Source: Microbulbifer sp. MI-G
Lineage (GTDB): Bacteria; Pseudomonadota; Gammaproteobacteria; Pseudomonadales; Cellvibrionaceae
NCBI RefSeq assembly: GCF_030440425.1
Contig: NZ_CP098023.1
Location: 1,663,501 to 1,727,500 of the forward strand
Direction: 5' to 3'
Length of the DNA stretch: 64,000 bases
Within the stretch, counting starts at the first letter, position 1; each line of letters begins with the position of its first letter. Under the pieces are notes generated by a model. The model worked only from the letters and a program-made list of their open reading frames with translations, had not been told where the DNA came from and ran no database searches. Below, in pieces: positions 18,747 to 27,468 of the stretch. Position numbers and translations under genes: made by a program.

Positions 18747-19634
18747 ATGAGCACTGCAGGTAGGGATAAGGCGCCTCTCTCGGCGTTGGTGGTAGAAGGG
18801 GGCGCTATGCGGGGCATCTTTGCGGCCGGGGTGCTGGATGCCTTTCTCGAGGCAGATTACCGGCCCTTTGATTTTGCCATTGGTGTTTCCGCGGGTGCTA
18901 CCAACCTGATTGGCTACCTGGCGGGGGATCACGGTCGCAGCCGCAGGATTTTGCTGGATCACGCCCGACGGGCGGACTTCATAGACTGGCGCCGCTATTT
19001 ACGCGGTGGCCACTTCTGTGATATCAGCTGGCTGTGGCACGCCTCTTATAAAGATGAACCCCTCAATATCCAGCGTTATACAGAAAATGCGGTACCACTT
19101 TATGCAGTGACTACCAGTATCGTCAGCGGACAGGCCTGCTATATGCGGGTAACGCCGCACAATATGCATGAAGTGTTTCCCGCTTCCTGCGCCATTCCGG
19201 TCGTGTACCGGAATTTCCCCCCGGTAAATGGCGAGCCGATGACCGATGGAGGCCTGGCGGATTCTATCCCGGTTAATTGGGCTTACCGACAAGGAGCTCG
19301 TGATATCACTGTTGTGCGGTCGCGTCCACGAGGATATCGAAAGCGGGTCGGGCCCGCACCAAAATTTATCAAGCAGTTTTTCCATGACCATGCGCGCCTG
19401 TTTGAAACAGTGCTGGAACGAGGGGAAAGATACAACCGGGCGCTGGATTTTATGGATTCTCCCCCGGAGGACTGCCGCATCTCGGTGATAGCGCCTCCGA
19501 AACAGTTTCCGGTAAAGCGCTTTACCCAGGAGGCTGATCTGCTGGAGAAAGGATATGCCTATGGCAGGGCACTGGGATGGAAATTCCTGTGTGACGGGAT
19601 AGGAATAGACACCCCGGTATCTGCTGCTGAGTAA
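18747..19634 (+). CDS. Patatin-like phospholipase, YjjU type
   Basis: Cytoplasmic patatin-like hydrolase of 295 residues. The catalytic dyad motifs are present: VVEGGAMRGIFAAGVLDAF (oxyanion region), nucleophile GVSAGAT and Asp in TDGGLADSIPV. The whole layout, including PFDFAIGVSAGATNL, RGGHFCDISWL and the DITVVRSRPRGY strand, follows E. coli YjjU. It probably cleaves acyl esters of phospholipids, but substrate and partners are unknown. The start is uncertain: ATG 18747 has GGTGGTG upstream, and in-frame starts at 18714 (GTG) and 18720 (ATG) would add 9-11 residues. Confidence 0.9.
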   Translation: MSTAGRDKAPLSALVVEGGAMRGIFAAGVLDAFLEADYRPFDFAIGVSAGATNLIGYLAGDHGRSRRILLDHARRADFIDWRRYLRGGHFCDISWLWHASYKDEPLNIQRYTENAVPLYAVTTSIVSGQACYMRVTPHNMHEVFPASCAIPVVYRNFPPVNGEPMTDGGLADSIPVNWAYRQGARDITVVRSRPRGYRKRVGPAPKFIKQFFHDHARLFETVLERGERYNRALDFMDSPPEDCRISVIAPPKQFPVKRFTQEADLLEKGYAYGRALGWKFLCDGIGIDTPVSAAE

Positions 19635-19748
19635 ATCCATCCCAAATAGGTAAACCCCCATGGGGCTTGGCGAGTCGGGTCGGCAGTGGTGTTTTCGATA
19701 TATTCGGCATCTTTTTCCTCTTGGGAGCAGGCAGTGTTTGGAGGACTG

Positions 19749-20273
19749 GTGGAGATACGATTGGCTGGGGTAGGTGATGGGGCGGCACTGTCTGATTTTT
19801 ATACCAGAAATGCGGATCACCTGCGACGTTGGGAACCCACCAGAAGCGGTGCATATCACACGGTTCCGGTCTGGGAGCGAAGATTGCAGGCTTGGCAGGC
19901 TGAGTTTCAGGAAGGGCGATCTGTCCACTTCCTGGGTATCCTCCCGGATGCTTCCAGGGTTATTGCCGTCTGCTCCCTGACCAATATTATTCGGGGGCCG
20001 TTCCAGGCGTGTAACATGGGGTATGCGGTAGACCGGCACTGTGAGGGACGAGGCGTGATGAAAACACTGTGTGGCCATGTAGTGGCCTATGCCTTCGATG
20101 TGTTGAAATTAAATCGGGTGATGGCTAACTACATGCCCGATAACCATCGCTCCGCAGTGCTTTTGCGCAGTCTGAATTTTACAATCGAAGGGGTTGCAAA
20201 ACGCTATTTGTTGATCAATGGCTGCTGGGAGGACCATGTTCTCACCGCGAGGATTAACACCAAAAAGGCTTGA
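19749..20273 (+). CDS. RimJ/RimL-type GNAT acetyltransferase
   Basis: GNAT-family N-acetyltransferase of 174 residues, close to RimJ, which acetylates the N-terminal residue of ribosomal protein S5. Shared features are HLRRWEPTRS near the N-terminus, the V-C-S-L-T-N-I-I-R-G strand, the acetyl-CoA loop DRHCEGRGVMKTL, and the diagnostic RVMANYMPDNHRSAVLLRSL followed by DHVLTARI. E. coli RimJ has the same NRxMANYMPxNxRS block. GTG 19749 was chosen because it begins the first beta strand and follows GGAGG; the frame is open back to 19686. Confidence 0.85.
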   Translation: MEIRLAGVGDGAALSDFYTRNADHLRRWEPTRSGAYHTVPVWERRLQAWQAEFQEGRSVHFLGILPDASRVIAVCSLTNIIRGPFQACNMGYAVDRHCEGRGVMKTLCGHVVAYAFDVLKLNRVMANYMPDNHRSAVLLRSLNFTIEGVAKRYLLINGCWEDHVLTARINTKKA

Positions 20274-20424
20274 CCTGGGGTATGTCATACAGCTCAAACT
20301 TTGTCACCGCACCCTTGCCCTGCCTGTACTGGAAGATCGGGAATTTATTGGGTTGCTTGTGGTTGCTGCAATGCGTCTTCATGGGTGTTCGCCACCCCGT
20401 TTGTTCATAAGTAAACCACTGTGC

Positions 20425-21093
20425 CTACTCCACCGAAAACGATAAAATCTGGCTGATTTCATTCAAGCTGCGATTGGACTGCGCCTGCCAGATTTCAACC
20501 GCCTGCTGCAGGGCGGCCCAGTCTTTTTTCGATGAGGGAGACTTCTCCACTACCCCTTCCCGAACCAAAGCCCGTACTGTGTCACTGGCAAAAATCAAAG
20601 TATCCACTCCCATTCGGCGCAGAAACACCTGGGCAGTTTTCCCTCCCAGCCTGTCTCCTTCCCTCCTCAGCAGTTTCAGGTTTTCCACATAGTTATCGGT
20701 ATTCCAGCTGGCGAAGTACTTTCCCAGGCTGCCATGGGTATGGGACAGGTACCAAAAGAAATCCGCATTTTTTTGTATGGACCGGGTCTTTTTCCAATGC
20801 CGTACCATCCCTTTCTGGTGCATCAGGTCATCGAGGGCCCCTTCAGACAGATAGCGGCAAAAAGACAGGTCAAAACCGTGAAAAACCGTCTCAATGTCCG
20901 GCCATTTCTTCTCGATCACGTTCCAACTGAACCCCGCCTGAAATACGGCTTTGGCGGCTGCAGATAACCACTGGTTGTTTGGGATCTGCATGAGATACTC
21001 TGGCGGTTTCGGCTTGACAAGCCGGTCTTTGAGTCTGTCCTCACCACCAAACCGGTCGATCACCGGGGCGGCAATATCGTTGAAATCCCGCAT
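20425..21093 (-). CDS. DNA-3-methyladenine glycosylase I (Tag) family protein
   Basis: Protein of 222 residues of a Tag-related family (helix-hairpin-helix glycosylase superfamily). It shows MRDFNDIAAPVIDRFGG, LSAAAKAVFQAGFSWNVIEKKWP, MVRHWKKTRSIQKNADFF and LGGKTAQVFLRRMGVDTLI. Tag proper removes 3-methyladenine from alkylated DNA, recognising the base with Glu and Trp/Tyr residues; I did not see the four Zn ligands (Cys and His) of canonical Tag, so this is a diverged branch whose activity is not assured. ATG 21093 was chosen because the family begins at MRDF; the frame is open 31 codons further. Confidence 0.8.
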   Translation of the reverse strand: MRDFNDIAAPVIDRFGGEDRLKDRLVKPKPPEYLMQIPNNQWLSAAAKAVFQAGFSWNVIEKKWPDIETVFHGFDLSFCRYLSEGALDDLMHQKGMVRHWKKTRSIQKNADFFWYLSHTHGSLGKYFASWNTDNYVENLKLLRREGDRLGGKTAQVFLRRMGVDTLIFASDTVRALVREGVVEKSPSSKKDWAALQQAVEIWQAQSNRSLNEISQILSFSVE

Positions 21094-21364
21094 ACAGATT
21101 GATTTCCTTTTTCCCAATGCCCCTATTGCTCCCAGGGAGTGCTGGCCGGGCATTGCATTCTCTGGTCGAGTAACCGTCTGGGGCAATGATCCCAGTTACC
21201 CCATAAATTGGCCACTTTCCTCACTGAAGCGGGTAGGCTAACCTTTTCACCGCTGGTTGTAATTGATCCAACTGCCCTTGGGTGATAGGTGAACATCTGG
21301 ACGTGTCTCTGGTCCGGCAGGATGACAGGGGAAATCTTCGGGAATTGAAACAAGCAGGTTTTCA

Positions 21365-21838
21365 GTGAAAACGCTACTCATAACGAAGCAGGGCTATGAA
21401 GCGCTCAAAGAGGAACTCAATACGCTCTGGCGTGTAGAACGCCCTGATATCACAAAGCGGGTGAGTTGGGCTGCCAGTCTGGGAGATCGCAGTGAGAATG
21501 CGGACTATCAGTACAATAAAAAACGTTTGCGGGAGATTGATCGCCGTGTCCGCTATCTGCGAAAGCGCATAGAGACCCTTAAGGTTGTGGAGTACAGTCC
21601 CGAACAGGAAGGTAAAGTCTTCTTTGGCGCCTGGGTGGAGGTGGAGGATGATGAAGGTGCGGTGCTGAGGTTTCGCATCGTGGGGTATGACGAGATCTTT
21701 AGCCGTAAAGACTACATATCCGTTGACTCACCCATGGCCAGGGCGCTTTTGAACAAGGCGGTGGGTGATGAAGCTGAGGTCGTGACAGATGCCGGCGTCA
21801 AGATTTGGTCTATCAATTTGATCGAGTATAAACAATAG
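21365..21838 (+). CDS. greB: Transcription elongation factor GreB
   Basis: Cytoplasmic transcript-cleavage factor of 157 residues that rescues backtracked RNA polymerase. The N-terminal coiled coil carries the acidic tip region (LGDRSENADYQYNKKRLREIDRRV, two parts), where the Asp-Arg-Ser-Glu-Asn-Ala-Asp residues coordinate catalytic Mg in the secondary channel. The C-terminal FKBP-like domain shows VFFGAWVEVEDDEGA and SRKDYISVDSPMARALLNKAVGDEAEV. The longer basic stretch and length match GreB rather than GreA. GTG start. Converges with the S9 peptidase gene. Confidence 0.93.
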   Translation: MKTLLITKQGYEALKEELNTLWRVERPDITKRVSWAASLGDRSENADYQYNKKRLREIDRRVRYLRKRIETLKVVEYSPEQEGKVFFGAWVEVEDDEGAVLRFRIVGYDEIFSRKDYISVDSPMARALLNKAVGDEAEVVTDAGVKIWSINLIEYKQ

Positions 21839-21858
21839 CTTTCAACGCACGACTTTCA

Positions 21859-21885
21859 GCCTGGAAGCCCACTGGGTTTCCAGGC
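21859..21885. terminator. Bidirectional hairpin between greB and S9 peptidase
   Basis: 12-bp stem with one G-T pair (GCCTGGAAGCCC at 21859-21870, GGGTTTCCAGGC at 21874-21885) around an ACT loop, between two convergent genes and 20 bases past the greB stop. There is no adjacent T-run on either strand, so termination may be factor-assisted. Confidence 0.5.
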
Positions 21886-21937
21886 AACTACAGGTTACCA
21901 TCCCGGTCATGCAATTTCCCTTATTGCCAGGGGACAT

Positions 21938-23887
21938 CTAAGCAAGATTCTCAATATCAATACCTGGACCGGGTTCTGCCAGTGGAAAGCCGAAAATACG
22001 GCTGTAAAATTCCAGTTCCCCCTCCAGAGCCATCTCAATGCTGTCTCCACTGCGAAAACCGTGACCCTCGTTGGCAAAGGTGATCAGAGATACCGGAATT
22101 CCTCGAAGCTTCAGTGCCTGCACCATGGTTTCGGCCTGGTTGGGCGGGACCACCTTGTCCTCCATACCTTGAAAGAAAATAACCGGACAGCACAGCTTTT
22201 CCACATGGTGGATCGGTGAGCGTTCACGGTAAACGGCTTCTGCTGCGGGCCAGGGACCGACCAGTTTGTCCAGATAGCGGGATTCAAACTTGTGGGTATC
22301 CTTGGCCAGGCTACTGAGTTGGCCAATGCCATAGTGGCTGGCGCCAGCTTTGAAGGTATCGTGGAAAGTCAGGGCGGCGAGCACGGTATAGCCGCCGGCA
22401 CTGCCGCCTTTGATCAACAGCCGCTCAGGATCTGCCAGTCCCTGGGAAACCAAATACTGCGCTCCGGCGCACACCTCCTCCACATCGTAGAGCCCCCATT
22501 GGTGTGCGAGGCGGTCACGATACCTGCGCCCGTAGCCAGTGCTGCCGGAGTAATTGACATCCAGAATGGCGAAGCCGCGGCTGGTCCAGTACTGTACTTT
22601 CAGGTTGAGACCAGCAGAGGTGGCACCGGTTGGGCCGCCGTGGCTGAAGACAATGAGCGGGGGCTTTTCACGCTCCGGAGCGCTAAACTGCGGGTTGTGT
22701 GGTGGGTAATAAAAGCCATATACCTCCCGGCCATCCAGGGTAAAGGTAATTTCCCGGGCATTGGAAAAGAGGTTGCCCGGTAAATCATAGCTGTTACTCT
22801 TGGCAATCACTTGGAGGGCTTGATTGGCGCGGTTAAAGGCGACCACGGCGGGAAACCGGTCTGAGCCGGCGGCAATCATCACGGCTTTGCCGTTCTCACA
22901 GTGCAGGCTTTCGATATCGCAGTAGGGTTGTTGAATGGCCTGATGCACACCGGTGAGCGTATTGATTAGCGCCAGGGACCAGCGGCCAGCCTCCGTAAAG
23001 GTGCAAAGAATCTCCTCGGTACCGACAAAGCCATAAGTGGACATACCGAACGTCCACTGGGGTGTGGCGAATTCCGCTTTCTTTTCCCACAGAGGTGTGT
23101 CCGAGCCCAGGCGGTAGAGGTTCCACCAGTTGTTGCGATCTGAAACATAGAAGAGTTCCCCTTTCGGCGACCATTGGGGCTGGAAAATGGACTCGTTTTC
23201 CCCACCGGCTACCTGCACAACTGTGCTGATTTCCCCTCCATTATCTATTGTGGCAATACACAGTTCGGTGGCATCCCAGGGGAGATTTGGGTGATGCCAG
23301 CGCAGGAAAGCCAATTTGCTGCCCTCGGTATTCAGGGTTGGGTTGGAGTAAAAATCCGCTCCCTCCAGCAAAACCTTGGGCACACAGGGCAGTGGTTTGC
23401 CCAGGTCGATCGCGATGATGCGTGCGCGAGGTTCCACACCTTCACTGAGATTGCGATGATCCTCCTCAACACAAATCAGGCGGTTGCGCTTCTCGTCCAG
23501 CACCAGGTCCGCATAGCGGCAATCCCGCCTGGGGGTAATGGCCTCGGGTTGGGCACCGCTCAACGGCATGCGGTAGAGACACTGGTCCTCGGCAAGCACA
23601 AAATACAGGGTATCTCCCTGCACCAGATAGCTGCCACCGCCGTACTCGTGGACTTTGGAGCGGATGCTCAAAGGGGCCGAAACCAGGTCTCGCCGCCCCT
23701 GTTGCGGGCAGGATTCAACCAGCACATTGCGGCCGTGCTCGGCCGGGCGGGATTCCAGCCAGTAATAGCGCCCCTTGTGCAGGCTGGTTTCCGACAGACG
23801 CACACTGGTTTTGGCAATGAGTTTGGCATTGATTGCGGATTTCCAACTGCCGTAGGGGGCGATTTTCGTTTCAGGGGCCTCGACCAT
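21938..23887 (-). CDS. S9 family prolyl oligopeptidase-type peptidase
   Basis: Serine peptidase of 649 residues with an N-terminal beta-propeller (about 1-390) and a C-terminal alpha/beta-hydrolase domain. The triad is readable: Ser496 in GGSAGGYT, Asp577 in MEDKVVPP and His609 in NEGHGF. Other family features are FSHGGPTGAT, DVNYSGSTGYGRRYRDRL and the propeller motifs SPKGELFYVSDRNNWWNLY. No signal peptide is visible, so it probably acts on short peptides in the cytoplasm as an acylaminoacyl- or dipeptidyl-peptidase; specificity is open. It is divergent from the BKACE gene, with about 210 bases between them. Confidence 0.92.
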   Translation of the reverse strand: MVEAPETKIAPYGSWKSAINAKLIAKTSVRLSETSLHKGRYYWLESRPAEHGRNVLVESCPQQGRRDLVSAPLSIRSKVHEYGGGSYLVQGDTLYFVLAEDQCLYRMPLSGAQPEAITPRRDCRYADLVLDEKRNRLICVEEDHRNLSEGVEPRARIIAIDLGKPLPCVPKVLLEGADFYSNPTLNTEGSKLAFLRWHHPNLPWDATELCIATIDNGGEISTVVQVAGGENESIFQPQWSPKGELFYVSDRNNWWNLYRLGSDTPLWEKKAEFATPQWTFGMSTYGFVGTEEILCTFTEAGRWSLALINTLTGVHQAIQQPYCDIESLHCENGKAVMIAAGSDRFPAVVAFNRANQALQVIAKSNSYDLPGNLFSNAREITFTLDGREVYGFYYPPHNPQFSAPEREKPPLIVFSHGGPTGATSAGLNLKVQYWTSRGFAILDVNYSGSTGYGRRYRDRLAHQWGLYDVEEVCAGAQYLVSQGLADPERLLIKGGSAGGYTVLAALTFHDTFKAGASHYGIGQLSSLAKDTHKFESRYLDKLVGPWPAAEAVYRERSPIHHVEKLCCPVIFFQGMEDKVVPPNQAETMVQALKLRGIPVSLITFANEGHGFRSGDSIEMALEGELEFYSRIFGFPLAEPGPGIDIENLA

Positions 23888-23989
23888 TGAACTTTCACTT
23901 ACTCAGCGGGTTTTGGGCATTCTGCCGAGCGGGTAGTGCGGTTACAAGGTGTCTTTTTCTGGCGCTTGTGCTGTGCTAGGCTGCTGCTC

Positions 23990-24005
23990 CCAAGCAAGCG
24001 CTTGG
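23990..24005. promoter_or_regulatory. Inverted repeat in divergent promoter region
   Basis: CCAAGC-AAGC-GCTTGG, a perfect 6-bp inverted repeat (23990-23995 and 24000-24005), 96 bases before the BKACE start and 103 before the S9 start. It could be an operator for a dimeric regulator or just a hairpin; no regulator gene is nearby. Confidence 0.3.
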
Positions 24006-24100
24006 TCTCTATGTATGACCTGTCCGTGCGCATTCGCTGGAACCGGTTTAGAGATCTCGGCTTTATAGAGAGTCCAAATAGAACATTCAGGAGAGTCGCG

Positions 24101-24955
24101 ATGTCTGATGAAGTGGTTATTACCTGCGCCCTGACCGGTGTGCTCACCAATCCTCAGCAACATCCGGTACCGGTAACGCCGACGGAAATGGCGAACTCTG
24201 CCCGTGACGCTTATGATGCCGGGGCATCGGTTATGCACGTGCACTTTCGTAACCAGGAGCGCGGGAAGGGGCACCTGCCCAGTTGGGACCCGCAAGTAGC
24301 ACTGGAAATTGCCGCTGCGATTCGGGATAAGTGTCCGGGCGTTATTTTAAATTTTTCCACTGGTACCATCGGGCGAGACCAACGCGGTCCTCTGGCATGT
24401 GTGCGCGCCGGCAAGCCGGAGATCGCCGCTTGCAATGCCGGCAGTCTCAACTACCTGAAGGCGCGTGCCAACGGGTCCTGGGCTTGGCCGCCGATGGTGT
24501 TCGACAACCCGGTAGACAAAGTGGCAGAGCTGCTTGAGGTTTGTGCTGAAGTGGGCACAAGACCAGAGTTTGAGTGTTTCGACCTGGGCATCGTGCGCTC
24601 AGTTGGCATGTATGCGGATGTGGGCATGGTGGACAAGCCCAATTACAATCTGGTGATGGGGGTGGCCTCGGGAATGCCCGCTGACCCTGAGCTATTGGCA
24701 TTGATGCCCAAATATATGAAGTCCGGCAGTCTTTGGCAAAGTACAGTGATTGGACGGGACGAAATCTGGCCGGTGCACCGCAAGACGGCCGAACTGGGTG
24801 GACATTTGCGCACCGGGGTTGAGGATACATTTTATCTGCCTGACGGGGATCGTTCCCGTGGCAATGGCCAGTTGATTGAAGCCCTGGTGGCGGTGGCAGA
24901 AGAGTGTGGGCGCAAGGTAGTATCCCCGCAAAGGGCCCGGGACATTTTTTGCTAG
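24101..24955 (+). CDS. BKACE family beta-keto acid cleavage enzyme (DUF849)
   Basis: Zinc enzyme of 284 residues of the family that condenses a beta-keto acid with acetyl-CoA and cleaves it to acetoacetate and a CoA ester; the founding member acts on 3-keto-5-aminohexanoate in lysine fermentation. Metal ligands His46 and His48 (VMHVHFRN) are at the expected positions, and an acidic IGRDEIW (Glu221) is the likely third site. NFSTGTIG and EFECFDLG are further family motifs. Substrates vary widely (carnitine-derived and other keto acids), so none is claimed. AGGAG at 24089-24093 sets the ATG; the longer upstream frame is not part of the protein. Confidence 0.9.
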   Translation: MSDEVVITCALTGVLTNPQQHPVPVTPTEMANSARDAYDAGASVMHVHFRNQERGKGHLPSWDPQVALEIAAAIRDKCPGVILNFSTGTIGRDQRGPLACVRAGKPEIAACNAGSLNYLKARANGSWAWPPMVFDNPVDKVAELLEVCAEVGTRPEFECFDLGIVRSVGMYADVGMVDKPNYNLVMGVASGMPADPELLALMPKYMKSGSLWQSTVIGRDEIWPVHRKTAELGGHLRTGVEDTFYLPDGDRSRGNGQLIEALVAVAEECGRKVVSPQRARDIFC

Positions 24956-25116
24956 CGATCTTCAGTGTTGGCCTCTGCAAGCCATGCAAGAACTTGAAAT
25001 TTCGATTGTGGCCTAAAGGACGCTGGTGCATAGGCAATTCAGGTTATTTCCAGCCCTGTCTGTGCCTGGACGTTTCATCTCTTCGTTGTGACTTTACATC
25101 GTACTCACAATTCCTT

Positions 25117-27084
25117 TTATGGCTCGACAATAGGGAAGTTGCCCTTTGGCATATCAAACAGGGAAATAAACTTCAAAAAATCCAGTTTGCTGCCTTGAAG
25201 GCGAATATCTTCAGATCCCAGTATCTCACTGAGCCCAGCGCGGCCCACCAGCAGATCAATAAACAGTGGATGTGTAATGGATAACCGGGCATTGGTCCCG
25301 GCAGGGATTTCACCGCTGCGGTAGTGTAAGACTGAATTGCGTAGCTGCAGGGTAAACGTCTGGCCGATATCGGTAAAATGGATACCAATCACCAACTGCA
25401 GATCTTCCGTATCCTCGGCTTTCAGCCTGACGCTCAAGGCCTGCATAAAGTGTTCAATCGGGGTCTCCCGCAACAGCTCGATCGCATCATTCATATTCAC
25501 CCCCTGCCTGGGAGGGCCGTTCAGCAACTCATAGGATGCTGTCAGATAAGCATCCCGCCAGGGAGCGGACTCTGCCTGATAGGCCAGTTGTTGATAAGCA
25601 TCGGCCAGAAGTTGTTTTGCCTCTACATGTGTGGGTTCGGCAAAAATGACGTGGTTCAGCACTTCCGCGACCCAGCGATACTCCCCTTTGGCGAAGGAAT
25701 CCCTGGCCCTGCTTACTACAGCATCCGCGCCGCCCATATATTCCAGGTATTTCCTGCCAGCCAGTGGAGGGGGCAGTGGATTCAGGTTGGCAGGATTGCC
25801 GTCATACCAGCCAAAATAATACTGGTACACGGCCTTACTATTATGGCTGAGGGTACCGTAGTAACCGCGATTATAAAAGACAGAAGACAGTGAGCTTGGG
25901 ATACTAATCTGTTCTGCAATTTCGTTTGGGGTGCTGCCCCGGTTGGCATAGCGTAGGGTTTGATCGTGAATAAAGCGGTAAAGATCGGCCTGCTTGGTTA
26001 AGAATGCCTGAATCTGGTCCCTGCCCCATATTGGCCAGTGGTGACTGCCAAAATAAATGTCGGCCTGTGAAAACTGGATTCTGGCCTTTTCTATGGCCTG
26101 GCTCCAGCTTAAGGCATTGCGCACCTTAGCGCCACGCAGAGTATATAAATTGTGTTGGGTTCTTGAGACCACCTCAGCGCCGCAAAAGGCCTGTTTGGCT
26201 GGCAGATAAAACATGAGTTCGGCAGGCGCTTCACTGCCGGGTGCATTTTGGAATACAAACTCCACGCCATCGATCGTTTTATGCTGTCTCGGCTGATCAA
26301 TCGTCATCGTGGGTGTTAAAATACTGGTACTGCCAAATACGGGTTCTTTGCCAAGCCCCGAATCAATGTGGCCGGTCACAGAGCGCGGTAATCGCTTTCC
26401 ATACATAAACATAGCACGCCGGGTCATCGCTGGACCGGTGACAATATTCTCACTGGTCGCCGCCTCCATAAAACCCTCGGGCGCAACAACCACAATATTG
26501 CCCACTTCAAGATCGACAGGGGATACCACGCCCATCGCACCACCGAAGTGGTCGATATGGCTGTGGGTAAAAATGATGCCGGTAATGGGTTTAGCGCCCA
26601 ACTGAGCTTGCGCAAACCGCAAGGCAATGCCAGCGGTTTCGATTGTGGTTAAAGGGTCAACCAGTATCCAGCCTGTATCGCCCTCGATGATCGTCATATT
26701 GGCCAGATCAAACCCGCGCAGTTGGTACACGCCGTCAGTCACTCTGAACAAACCGCGAATATTGTTCAAAGCGGCCTGTCGCCAAAGGCTCGGGTTGACG
26801 GTTGCCGGTGCTTTTCCCTGAATAAAACCATAGGCGGATGGCTCCCAAAGGATGCGCCCCAGACCATTTTCAATACTCTCCAAGGGGGCTTCGGCAATCA
26901 GGCCCCGTGTGGCTTGTTCAAACTCTGCCGAGGAGGACAAATCCAATTCGGGGGCAAACTGTTGGTTGTATTCCTGAGTTGCAACACTGGCCTCGCTGGC
27001 CTGATCAATAATGCCTGTAGTATCCCGCTGGCAGGCGCACAGCAAAAATAGAGCCAGACCAAAAAAACAATTGCGGGTATTCAA
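25117..27084 (-). CDS. Alkylsulfatase of the SdsA/YjcS MBL family, predicted lipoprotein
   Basis: Metallo-beta-lactamase-fold alkylsulfatase of 655 residues, which hydrolyses primary alkyl sulfates such as SDS by inverting C-O cleavage. Zinc-binding THSHIDHFGG (His174, His176, Asp178, His179) is present, with MIFTHS-type strand context, WILVDPLTT before it, and FGSHHWPIWG later. A dimerisation region and a C-terminal SCP2-like domain (QALSVRLKAEDTEDLQLVIG, LHYRSGEIPAGTNARLSI) complete the fold. The TTG at 27084 was chosen because GGGAG lies 8 bases upstream and it begins a signal sequence ending in a Cys (FLLCAC), giving a likely lipoprotein; the longer frame from 27126 has no such logic. Confidence 0.9.
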   Translation of the reverse strand: MNTRNCFFGLALFLLCACQRDTTGIIDQASEASVATQEYNQQFAPELDLSSSAEFEQATRGLIAEAPLESIENGLGRILWEPSAYGFIQGKAPATVNPSLWRQAALNNIRGLFRVTDGVYQLRGFDLANMTIIEGDTGWILVDPLTTIETAGIALRFAQAQLGAKPITGIIFTHSHIDHFGGAMGVVSPVDLEVGNIVVVAPEGFMEAATSENIVTGPAMTRRAMFMYGKRLPRSVTGHIDSGLGKEPVFGSTSILTPTMTIDQPRQHKTIDGVEFVFQNAPGSEAPAELMFYLPAKQAFCGAEVVSRTQHNLYTLRGAKVRNALSWSQAIEKARIQFSQADIYFGSHHWPIWGRDQIQAFLTKQADLYRFIHDQTLRYANRGSTPNEIAEQISIPSSLSSVFYNRGYYGTLSHNSKAVYQYYFGWYDGNPANLNPLPPPLAGRKYLEYMGGADAVVSRARDSFAKGEYRWVAEVLNHVIFAEPTHVEAKQLLADAYQQLAYQAESAPWRDAYLTASYELLNGPPRQGVNMNDAIELLRETPIEHFMQALSVRLKAEDTEDLQLVIGIHFTDIGQTFTLQLRNSVLHYRSGEIPAGTNARLSITHPLFIDLLVGRAGLSEILGSEDIRLQGSKLDFLKFISLFDMPKGNFPIVEP

Positions 27085-27468
27085 GGGTACGCTCCCACTA
27101 CTATCGGAGAATTGTTCATAGTGCACACTGCAACCTGATGAATTTACTGGTTATCCCTTTTGAAAGCTGTAGGGGATCAAGCGTTAGTTGTGCACGGAGA
27201 TATAATGACGATGCAGGGATAAATATAATCTCTTCGATACGTAATACCGAATTGCCGGCGTAATACTGGGAGCATGCCACCTCAATCGGTATCCCATCTA
27301 GAGATTCCCTTTTCTTATTGTCACGCTGAGCATACCACGGGTGTGTGGGAGGGAGGACCCCAGGTTGGGCGGTGTGTTTAGTAAGTTGCCCTTTGGGGCT
27401 CCTGCGTGGCTGGGTTGTAGGAAGTATAGGGGCACATTGTCCCGCCCGTTTAGTGTCACGAGCCCCGC
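27085..27468. other. Gap between alkylsulfatase and dapE
   Basis: About 385 bases on the minus strand between dapE and the alkylsulfatase gene. The one open frame crossing it overlaps dapE and looks like a shadow. It presumably contains the dapE end and the alkylsulfatase promoter; no boxes were assigned. Confidence 0.45.
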
